Assembly: GCA_029263395.1 (NCBI GenBank)
Contig: JAJCXO010000136.1
Location: forward strand, 31,916 to 95,915
Length of the DNA: 64,000 nt
Reading direction: 5' to 3'
Source: Acidobacteriota bacterium
Lineage (GTDB): Bacteria; Acidobacteriota; Thermoanaerobaculia; Multivoradales; J023
Within the stretch, counting starts at the first letter, position 1. Every line of letters begins with the position of its first letter. Positions 53,289 to 61,900 of this stretch are shown one piece after another. Made by a program: the position numbers and the translations under genes. The notes under the pieces were generated by a model. That model was given only the letters and a program-made list of their open reading frames with translations. It had not been told where the DNA came from and searched no databases.

Positions 53289-53726
53289 TCAGCTCGTCAC
53301 TGTCTGGCTCTTATCGTCTGGCTCGTTATCGTCGGGCTGAGACAGCTCGAGCAACACCCCGCCGACACTTTTGGGATGGACAAATTGTACCCAGCAACCT
53401 TCGGCACCACGGGTTGGCGCATCCCGCAGCAGGCGCATATCCGCCTCACGCAGGCGGGCGTCATCGCCCTTGATATCGTCGGTGCGTAGACAAAGGTGGT
53501 GCATGCCGGGGCCACGGCGTTCGAGGAAACGGGCGATCGGCGAAGACTCGCTGGTCGGCTCGAGAAGCTCGATCGAGCTGCCGCCGCACCGGATGAAGGC
53601 AACCCGCACACCTTCTTGCGGCACGTCTTCGATCGCCTCAACCTCGAGCCCCAGGGCCTCGTAGGACTTACGGGCTTCGTCGATAGACTGCACAGCGATA
53701 CCAATGTGGTCGATCCGTTCGATCAT
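53289..53726 (-). CDS. mce: methylmalonyl-CoA epimerase
   Basis: 145 residues, ATG 53726. VOC/glyoxalase-like fold with the metal ligands in IERIDHIGIAV (H7), MHHLCLRTDD and VLLELSQ (Glu), and the substrate stretch AFIRCGGSSIELLEPT. It interconverts the (R) and (S) forms of methylmalonyl-CoA, linking propionyl-CoA from odd-chain or branched-chain acid oxidation to the mutase. It is the second gene of an apparent acyl-CoA operon, 34 bp after the acyl-CoA dehydrogenase. Neither propionyl-CoA carboxylase nor mutase is within the window. Confidence 0.93.
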   Translation of the reverse strand: MIERIDHIGIAVQSIDEARKSYEALGLEVEAIEDVPQEGVRVAFIRCGGSSIELLEPTSESSPIARFLERRGPGMHHLCLRTDDIKGDDARLREADMRLLRDAPTRGAEGCWVQFVHPKSVGGVLLELSQPDDNEPDDKSQTVTS

Positions 53727-53760
53727 GCTGTGCCCCGCTCGATCATAGTTCGCAAACCCG

Positions 53761-54903
53761 CTACTTCAAGAGACTGCGGGCAATCACCATGCGCTGGATC
53801 TCACTGGTACCTTCGCCGATGGTGCAGATTTTGGCATCGCGGAAGTACTTCTCCGCTCGGTAGTCTTTGATCAGACCGTAGCCACCATGGATCTGAACCC
53901 CACGTTCGGCACAGAACACCGCGGTTTCGCCAGTGTGTAGCTTTGCCTCGGCAGCGAGTCGGGATACCGAGCCACCGCGATCCATCTCGACGGCGGCGGC
54001 CATCAACAAAGCCTCGGAAGCCGCAATGCGCGTCGCCATCTCGGCCAGGGCAAAAGCAATCGCCTGGAAGTCAGCAATCCGTTTGCCAAATTGCTGGCGC
54101 TCTTTGGAGTAGGCGAGAGCGGTGTCATAAGCCCCCATGGCGGTCCCGAGACCAAGGGCGGCAATCGAGATACGGCCACCGTCGAGGATTTGTAGGGCCT
54201 GGATGAACCCTTCTCCGGGCTGACCGAGCACGCGATCGTCGGAGACGAAACAATTCTCCATGATCACCTCGGCGGTGTCTGACGCACGGATACCGAGCTT
54301 GTTCTCCTTCTTACCAGCACGGAATCCGTCCATGCCGCGATCCAGCACGAAAGCCGAGATGTTGTGGTGACGGCGGCCGTCGGGATCGCTGACCGCAAAC
54401 ACCACGCAGGTATCACCCACCGAGCCGTGGGTGGTGAAGGTTTTGGCGCCGTTCAGAATCCAGCCACCGTCAACCTTCTCTGCCCAACTGCGCGTGCCAG
54501 CGGCGTCCGAGCCAGCGCCCGGTTCGGTAAGACTCCAAGCACCGATCTTTTCGCCACTCGCCAGCGGCGTCAGCCAACGCTGACGCTGCTCCTCGTTGCC
54601 AAATTTGTAGATGTGATTCGAGCACAACGAGTTGTGGGCAGCAACGCTGATGCCGACCGAGGGATCAATCTTCGACAACTCGGTAATCACCAGCGCATAG
54701 TCGACGTAGCCGAGACCGGCCCCGCCGTATTCTTCGGGAAAAATAATGCCGAGAAAGCCGAGCTCACCGGCTTTTTTCATCACCTCGTGGGGAAAACGCT
54801 GCGCTTCGTCGATCTCGTCGACTATCGGATCAACTTCGCCTTGGGCGAAGTCGCGGGCGGCGTCACGGATGGCGATCTGTTCAGAGGTCAGGGAGAAATC
54901 CAC
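53761..54903 (-). CDS. acyl-CoA dehydrogenase
   Basis: GTG 54903, six bases after AGGAG, gives 380 residues, exactly the family's normal length; the ORF runs 53 residues further without support. Signatures: FAQGEVDPIVDEIDEAQRFP, the first FAD-binding block (GAWSLTEPGAGSDAAGTRS), KTFTTHGSVGDTCVVFA, HGGYGLIKDYRAEKYFRDAK and the catalytic Glu in IGEGTSEIQRMVIARSL. It oxidises an acyl-CoA to the 2,3-enoyl-CoA, passing electrons to ETF. Chain-length specificity cannot be read. First gene of the operon with mce, which fits short branched-chain or odd-chain catabolism. Confidence 0.93.
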   Translation of the reverse strand: MDFSLTSEQIAIRDAARDFAQGEVDPIVDEIDEAQRFPHEVMKKAGELGFLGIIFPEEYGGAGLGYVDYALVITELSKIDPSVGISVAAHNSLCSNHIYKFGNEEQRQRWLTPLASGEKIGAWSLTEPGAGSDAAGTRSWAEKVDGGWILNGAKTFTTHGSVGDTCVVFAVSDPDGRRHHNISAFVLDRGMDGFRAGKKENKLGIRASDTAEVIMENCFVSDDRVLGQPGEGFIQALQILDGGRISIAALGLGTAMGAYDTALAYSKERQQFGKRIADFQAIAFALAEMATRIAASEALLMAAAVEMDRGGSVSRLAAEAKLHTGETAVFCAERGVQIHGGYGLIKDYRAEKYFRDAKICTIGEGTSEIQRMVIARSLLK

Positions 54904-55135
54904 GGACAGTCTCCTGCAAAGGGATCTGATTTGTTGTTTGGATCCGGGCGGCTCTCGAGACAGTGACATCTCTGCCGTCAACCCGGCCCTCCATGGTATC
55001 GCGGAGCCACGAAGCCGCGCCAGCCTCTCGTCAAACCACACTTCTGAACCCTGATTTGCCAATCTTATGGCTATATAGCCATTGTTTTGCCGGACTCGCC
55101 CGACATCAGGCCGAGTCGCATGTTAAAGTTCGGCG

Positions 55136-56308
55136 GTGACAATCGATCGCGTGATCTTGCTCATTCTAGATTCGGTCGGGGCCGGTGCTGGGCCGGACGC
55201 CGCCGACTACGGCGACGAAGGTGCCGATACCCTCGGCAACATCGCCCGACATGTGAGCGGTTTGCGAGTACCCAATCTGCAACGCCTTGGTCTCGGCAAT
55301 ATCCTGTCGATCGAAGGCGTTGGCAAAATGGCAGCTTCGCAAGGCGCTTTCGGCAAAATGGCCCACAGCACCACTGGCAAAGACAGTGCCTGTGGCCATT
55401 GGGAGCTCGCTGGCCTCGAATTGCGCTCGCCTCTAGCAACGTTCCCGGATGGCCTACCCGACGACGTGATCAACCATTTGGAGCGTCGGACCGGACGTCG
55501 GATCCTCGGCAACGTCGCCACTTCAGCCGAGGCTGCTCTGCAAGCTTTTGGCGACCAACACCTAGCTGGTGGACAGTGGATCCTCACCACCTCGAGCAAC
55601 TCGGTTGTCCACCTCTCCGCCCATGAAGAGGCGGTATCCCAGGATGAACTCTACGAGGCTTGCCAAACTGCTCGCGATCTTTTGGATCCTCACCGGATCG
55701 GACGAGTCATCGCCAGGCCTTTTGTCGGTCCGCGCGACGGCCGATTCGAGCATACCCGCCATCGTCGCGACTTCACGCTCATGCCACCGCGACCGACAGT
55801 CCTCGACCATTGCCATAACGGAGGTGTGTCGGTGGTTGGTATCGGGCGCATCGACGATCTCTTCTGTGGCCGAGGGCTCGAAGAGAGCATGCCGACCCAG
55901 GGCAATACGGACGGTATGATCAAAACTGTCGAAACCATGACTCGGCTCGAGCGCGGTTTGGTGATCACCAACCTGGCCGACTTCGATACCCGTTACGGCC
56001 ACCCGCGGGACCCTGACGGCTACGCTCACTGTCTCGAGGAATTCGACGTCCAACTGGCGATGTTGCTATCGCGCTCCCGCGATACCGATCTGATGCTGTT
56101 AACCGCCGACCACGGCAACGATCCGACCCGCGATGGTTCGGACCACAGCCGCGAGTACGTCCCCCTCTTGGCGGCGGGCCCAAGCACCGCTGCCGGGGTG
56201 GATCTCGGCATCCGTTCGTCGCTCGCCGACGTCGGCGCAACCATTGCCGACGTGTTCGGCGTCGAGCCGCCGGAAGCTGGCGAGAGTTTTCTCAGCGAAA
56301 TCTCCTGA
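55136..56308 (+). CDS. deoB: phosphopentomutase
   Basis: 390 residues, GTG start at 55136. Alkaline-phosphatase superfamily, DeoB type: metal-binding VILLILDSVGAG (D12), the nucleophile block TTGKDSACGHWELAG, HTRHRRDF, and VLPLLTADHGNDPT near the C-terminus. In characterised enzymes the phospho-accepting residue is a Thr in GKDTxTGHWE; here Ser84 takes that place and the next Thr is Cys. It moves phosphate between C1 and C5 of ribose and deoxyribose. First gene of a set with deoA and punA, and so serves nucleoside catabolism. Confidence 0.93.
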   Translation: MTIDRVILLILDSVGAGAGPDAADYGDEGADTLGNIARHVSGLRVPNLQRLGLGNILSIEGVGKMAASQGAFGKMAHSTTGKDSACGHWELAGLELRSPLATFPDGLPDDVINHLERRTGRRILGNVATSAEAALQAFGDQHLAGGQWILTTSSNSVVHLSAHEEAVSQDELYEACQTARDLLDPHRIGRVIARPFVGPRDGRFEHTRHRRDFTLMPPRPTVLDHCHNGGVSVVGIGRIDDLFCGRGLEESMPTQGNTDGMIKTVETMTRLERGLVITNLADFDTRYGHPRDPDGYAHCLEEFDVQLAMLLSRSRDTDLMLLTADHGNDPTRDGSDHSREYVPLLAAGPSTAAGVDLGIRSSLADVGATIADVFGVEPPEAGESFLSEIS

Positions 56309-56488
56309 CGGTATAGTCTCGCAGTCGGACTCTTTGCAAAAGAGCCGCGCGGACCAATCCTCTCGGCTTCGGTCCTCGGATCTAACCACTGCTGTTTCTA
56401 GGATTTGATTTCACGGACTTGTTTCTGCGGAGCTCCCCCTGATATTGCTTCCCACGACAGTGCTCTCCCTGAAGATGCTTGAAAACTG

Positions 56489-57811
56489 ATGGCGTACCTC
56501 ATCCCAGAGCTTATTCGCAAGAAACGCGACGGCGAGTCTCTCGACGACGACGAGATTCGTGACTTCATCAGCGGCGTCACCGCGGGTACGGTGGCGGACT
56601 ACCAGATCGCTGCCATGCTGATGGCGGTCTACCTGCAAGGCCTCGACCACCGTGAGCTCGCCACCTGGGCTGACGCCATGCTGCATTCTGGTGATGTACT
56701 GGATTTGTCCTCGATCGACCGGGTCAAAGTCGACAAACATTCCACCGGCGGGGTCGGCGACAAACTTTCGTTACCCCTGGCACCCGCAGTCGCCGCCTGC
56801 GGTCTCGCTGTACCGATGGTATCGGGTCGTGGCCTCGGCCACACCGGCGGCACGCTCGACAAACACGAGGCGATTCCGGGTTTCCAGGTCGAGATCGAAA
56901 CCGAGCGGTTTGTGCGTATCGTCGATCAGGTCGGCGCCAGCATCATCGGCCAAACCGCACGCATCGCGCCCGCAGACAGGGTGCTCTACGGAATGCGCGA
57001 CGTCACCGCCACCGTCGAGTCGATTCCCTTGATCGCGTCGTCGATCATGTCCAAGAAGCTTGCTGAAGGGATCGATGGCCTGGTGCTCGACGTCAAACTG
57101 GGTAGCGGCGCGTTCATGAAGACACACGAACGCGCCGTTGAGCTGGCGACCGCCCTGAAGGCGATTGGGGAAGCGGCGGGCAAACGCGTCACCGCGGTGA
57201 TCTCGGCGATGGACGAGCCGATCGGCACCCGGGTTGGTAACGCTCTCGAGGTTGAGGAAGCGATTGCGGTCCTGCGTGGCGAGGGACCGGCAGACACGCG
57301 CCAGCTCACCACTCAGCTCGGCGCCGAGATGTTACTCTGTGGTGATGCTTGCACCTCGCCTGAGGACGGTATCGCACGTATCGCCGCGGTTCTCGACGAC
57401 GGCTCCGCTCTCGACATCTTCCGACGAATGGTCGAGGCCCAGGACGGTGATCCACGGGTCGTCGACGATCCACGAGCCGTGCTGCCAAGGGGCCGCGGGC
57501 GCAGTTCAGTGAAGGCACCAGCCAGCGGCACCGTGCAGTCGATTGCGGCCGATGAGATCGGCAATGCTGCCCTGTTGTTGGGTGCCGGACGACGGCGCAA
57601 GGAGGATCGAGTAGATCCCGGCGTCGGCATCGTGATCCATAAACAACGGGGCGACGCAGTCGAGGCTGGCGAGCCTCTTGTCGACCTCATTCACAACGAC
57701 CATGGGGTCGACGAGGCCCGTGAGCGCATCTTGGCGGCCTATGACGTTGACCTTCAACCGATCAACACCTCGACGCAAGCCGCGTCGCGAGTGCTAGAGG
57801 TCCTACGATGA
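56489..57811 (+). CDS. deoA: thymidine/pyrimidine-nucleoside phosphorylase
   Basis: 440 residues from ATG 56489. The signature KHSTGGVGDKLSLPLAPAVAACG (the phosphate-binding loop), the helical N-terminal lobe (MLMAVYLQGLDHRELATWADAMLHSGD), SGRGLGHTGGTLDKHEAIPGF and the C-terminal beta barrel (GRRRKEDRVDPGVGIVIHKQRGD) are in order. It splits pyrimidine (deoxy)nucleosides with phosphate, giving base and (deoxy)ribose-1-phosphate. The next gene overlaps by ATGA; deoB lies 180 bp upstream. Homodimeric in the cytoplasm. Confidence 0.95.
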   Translation: MAYLIPELIRKKRDGESLDDDEIRDFISGVTAGTVADYQIAAMLMAVYLQGLDHRELATWADAMLHSGDVLDLSSIDRVKVDKHSTGGVGDKLSLPLAPAVAACGLAVPMVSGRGLGHTGGTLDKHEAIPGFQVEIETERFVRIVDQVGASIIGQTARIAPADRVLYGMRDVTATVESIPLIASSIMSKKLAEGIDGLVLDVKLGSGAFMKTHERAVELATALKAIGEAAGKRVTAVISAMDEPIGTRVGNALEVEEAIAVLRGEGPADTRQLTTQLGAEMLLCGDACTSPEDGIARIAAVLDDGSALDIFRRMVEAQDGDPRVVDDPRAVLPRGRGRSSVKAPASGTVQSIAADEIGNAALLLGAGRRRKEDRVDPGVGIVIHKQRGDAVEAGEPLVDLIHNDHGVDEARERILAAYDVDLQPINTSTQAASRVLEVLR

Positions 57812-58665
57812 CTCAGCGCGATACGAATCAACCGGCTCCCGAGAACCTGGTCGAGCGGCTCGACGAAACTGTCGCCGCCATCCGCCGACGGGTCGGAGAC
57901 CGTGCTCCACGGGTCGGCCTGGTGCTGGGCAGCGGTCTCGGGCCGTTCGCCGACCAGCTCGACGACCGGATCGCGATCGACTATGGCGAGATCCCACACT
58001 TTCCAGTGTCCAAAATCGTCGGCCATGCCGGGAAATTGGTCTTCGGCCAAGCCGGTGGCGTTGACTGTGTGGCGATGCAGGGACGTGTCCACTATTACGA
58101 AGGCCACGATCTCGCCACCGTCACTTTCCCGACCCGCACTCTGGTCCGCCTCGGGGCCGACATTTTGATCATCACCAACGCCGCGGGTGGAATCTCGAAC
58201 CAGCTCGAAGTTGGTAAGCTGATGTTGATTCGCGACCACCTGAATCTGGTTGGTGCCAATCCGCTGCGTGGCTTCAACGACGAACGCCTTGGACCACGGT
58301 TCCCAGACATGACGGAAGCTTATGCTTCGGAGTTGCGCGATGTCGCCCGCAGCGCCGCTGAGCCGTTGGCGATCGACCTCGCCGAAGGTGTCTACGTTGG
58401 CCTGGCCGGCCCAACCTATGAGACGCCGGCAGAGATCGAGATGTTACGCCGATTGGGGGGAGACGCGGTCGGTATGTCGACCGTGCCGGAGGTGATTGTC
58501 GCCAATCACATGAAAGCTCGCGTGCTGGGTATTTCTTGCATCACCAACATGGCAGCGGGCACCGAACCCGAACTGTCTCATGACGACGTCACCGAAACAG
58601 CAAAGCTGGTGAAATCCACCTTCATCGCGCTGCTCACAGGGATATTGCAAAGACTCGCCAAATAG
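57808..58665 (+). CDS. punA: purine-nucleoside phosphorylase (trimeric type)
   Basis: 285 residues, ATG 57808 coupled to deoA (ATGA). Motifs of the trimeric (PNP/MTAP) family: VGLVLGSGLGPFAD (phosphate loop), GRVHYYEGH, ITNAAGGI, and AVGMSTVPEVIVANHMKARVLGISCITNMAAG with the base-binding Asn. It releases hypoxanthine or guanine from (deoxy)inosine or guanosine and leaves (deoxy)ribose-1-phosphate for DeoB. Last gene of the set; the secreted nuclease starts 327 bp downstream. Confidence 0.95.
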   Translation: MTQRDTNQPAPENLVERLDETVAAIRRRVGDRAPRVGLVLGSGLGPFADQLDDRIAIDYGEIPHFPVSKIVGHAGKLVFGQAGGVDCVAMQGRVHYYEGHDLATVTFPTRTLVRLGADILIITNAAGGISNQLEVGKLMLIRDHLNLVGANPLRGFNDERLGPRFPDMTEAYASELRDVARSAAEPLAIDLAEGVYVGLAGPTYETPAEIEMLRRLGGDAVGMSTVPEVIVANHMKARVLGISCITNMAAGTEPELSHDDVTETAKLVKSTFIALLTGILQRLAK

Positions 58666-58991
58666 CCATAAAGCGACAAGTCTTTGACTGATTGACCACG
58701 GGCCGAGACTACTGCGATAGGAGGTCTACGCAGCTAGAGACGGCTCTGTTCTTCAGTGTTCCGGGATCTGGCCGGTGTTCTTTACACTGCGCCTGATAGC
58801 CTCTTGATATCGACCAGCAATTCTGATCAGAAGGCTCAAGTTTTGGTGAGGGTCGAGATCCTCAGCGAACCCGCACTGCCGGCCTCGAACTCGCCCATCG
58901 CGAGTTCGCCGACTTAGCGCTCTGCTGACATCTCGAAGGCGGGATGAGCCAATCCATCCACATCATGAAAAGGCAACCGAGGAAGACAACG
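58666..58991 (+). other. 326-bp gap between punA and the nuclease
   Basis: No gene, hairpin terminator or clear promoter is seen. GAGGAAG at 58979-58985, seven bases before ATG 58992, is the ribosome site of the nuclease gene. Confidence 0.6.
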
Positions 58992-61900
58992 ATGAGACGC
59001 AGCATCCACCGTTCGTTCGTCGTGCTGGCTGTGGCCGCACTGTTTCTGGGATCGAGCCCGCTCGCGGCTTCCGATCTCATTATTACCGGGGCGATTGACG
59101 GCCCATTGACCGGCGGCATTCCCAAAGCCGTCGAGCTCTACGCCGTCAACAGCATCCCCGACCTTTCGATTTACGGCTTCGGCTCCGCCAACAACGGCGG
59201 CGGCACCGATGGCGAAGAATTCACCTTCCCAGCCGTACCCGTGGCCGCCGGGACGTTCATGTACCTGGCTTCCGAATCCACCGCCTTCACCACCTTCTTC
59301 GGCTTCGCTCCCGATTTCACCGACGGCGCCGCCAACATCAACGGTGACGACGCCCTCGAGCTCTTCCAGAGCGGCGTGGTGGTCGATGTTTTTGGCGACA
59401 TCAATGTCGACGGTTCCGGCCAGCCTTGGGAGCACACCGACGGTTGGGCCTACCGCGTCGACCTCAGCGGCCCGGACGGCACCACCTTTGTGCTCGCCAA
59501 CTGGACCTTCAGTGGCATCAACGCCCTTGACGGTGAAACCTCCAACGGTACTGCGGTGACGCCTTTCCCGATCGGCACCTACACCTCCGGATCGGCCCCG
59601 GCAGCACTCTTGATCTCCGGCGTAATCGACGGTCCGCTTACCGGTGGTGTGCCCAAGGCGATCGAGTTCTACGCCTTTGACGACATCGCTGACCTCTCGG
59701 TTTACGGCTTTGGCTCCGCCAACAACGGCGGTGGCACCGATGGTGAAGAGTTCATCTTCCCGGCGGTAGCAGTGACCGCTGGCAGCTTCATCTACCTGGC
59801 ATCGGAAGCGACCGAGTTCACCAACTTCTTCGGCTTCGCCCCCGACTTCACCGACAGCTCGGCCAACAACAACGGCGACGACGCCCTCGAGCTGTTCTTC
59901 AATGGTGCGGTGATCGACACCTTCGGCGACATCAATGTCGACGGTAGCGGTCAACCCTGGGAGTACATGGACGGCTGGGCCTACCGCGTCGATGGTACCG
60001 GCCCGGATGGCGCCGCGTTTGCGCTCGCCAACTGGACCTTCAGTGGCCCGAACGCCCTTGACGGTGAAACCACCAACGGCACCGCCGCGGTACCGTTCCC
60101 GATCGGCTCGTACTTATTTGTTCCCCTCGCCCCGCCAGCGCTGGTGATGACCGGTGTCATCGACGGTCCGCTGACCGGTGGCGTGCCCAAGGCGGTCGAG
60201 TTCTACACCACTGACGACATCGCCGACCTCAGCCTCTACGGCTTCGGCTCGGCCAACAACGGCGGCGGCACTGATGGAGAGGAGTTCACCTTCCCAGCCG
60301 TCTCGGTTACGGCCGGCTCGTACCTGTACCTGGCGTCGGAAGTCCCGAACTTCACCACCTTCTTCGGCTTCGCCCCGGACTTCACTTCTGGCGCTGCCAA
60401 CAATAACGGTGATGATGCCCTCGAGCTGTTCTACAACGGCGGCGTGATCGACACCTTCGGCGATATCAATGTCGACGGTAGCGGCCAACCCTGGGAATAC
60501 ATGGATGGCTGGGCCTACCGCGTTGACACCACCGGCCCGGACGGCGCCACCTTCGTGCTCGCCAACTGGACCTTCAGTGGCATCAACGCGCTCGACGGTG
60601 AAGCCACCAACGCCACCGCCGCCACCCCGTGGCCGATCGGCACCTACTCGGTGAACGAGCCGGCCTCGTTGGTGATCACCGGCGTCGTCGACGGTCCCCT
60701 CACCGGCGGTGTGCCGAAGGCGATCGAGTTCTTCGCCTTTGGTGACATCTCCGACCTCTCCGCCTACGGTTTTGGCTCCGCCAACAACGGCGGCGGCACC
60801 GACGGCGAGGAGTTCACCTTCCCGGCGATGTCCGTCACCGCCGGCACCTACCTCTACGCCGCCTCGGAGGCGACGGGCTTCACCGATTTCTTCGGTTTCG
60901 CCCCGGACTTCACGTCTGGCGCTGCCAACATCAACGGTGACGACGCCATCGAGTTGTTCTTTGGTGGAGCGGTAATCGATGTCTTCGGCGACATCAACGT
61001 CGATGGCACCGGCCAACCTTGGGAACACACAGACGGCTGGGCCTACCGGGTGAACAGCACCGGCCCAGACGGCTCGACGTTCATCCTCGCCAACTGGACC
61101 TTCAGTGGCATCAATGCTCTCGACGGCGAGACCACCAACGCCACCGCTGCCACCCCGTGGCCGATCGGTAGCTTCCTCGGTGGTGGTGAGAACCCGCCGC
61201 AGGTGCAGACCACAACACCGTCCAACGGTGGCTCCGTCGGCACCCTCGACGCCAACCTGACCATCAACTTCAGTGAGGACGTCAACGTAGCGGGTGCTTG
61301 GTTCGACATCAGCTGCACCGGCAGCGGCGCCCACACCGCAACCGTGTCTGGCGGACCGCAGACCTTCACTCTCGATCCGGACGTCGATTTCGACGGCGGC
61401 GAGACCTGCACCGTCACCATCTTCGCGGCGCAAGTGACCGACGTTGACCTCGATGATCCACCGGACAACATGTCGGCGGACTTCGTGTTCAGCTTCGCCA
61501 CCCCGATCGAGGCCGAGATCTTCGAGATCCAGGGTTCGGGCGCGGCGTCCCCGTTTGTCGGCCTGTCGGTCACTACTCGTGACAACGTCGTCACCGGTGT
61601 GCGGGCCAACGGTTTCTTCATCCAGACCCCGGATGCCCGGGCGGATGGCGACACCACCACCTCCGACGGTCTCTTTGTCTTCACCGGCGGGGCACCGGCG
61701 GTGAGCATCCAAGACCTGGTGGACGTCAGCGGCACCTTGGTCGAGTTCTTCGACTTCACCGAGTTCGACGACAACGGCCTGGCGGTGACCGTCACCTCCT
61801 CGGGCAATCCGTTGCCGACTCCGGTGTTGCTCGATGCATTCAATCCGGATCCCGGCCCGTTCTCGCCAGCCGACCTGGAACGTTTCGAGGGTATGGTGGT

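Noticed and set aside
58914..59954. Minus-strand 346-codon ORF at the nuclease 5' end
   Set aside because: Shadow of the first two repeats; resembles the other false ORF over repeats 3-4.
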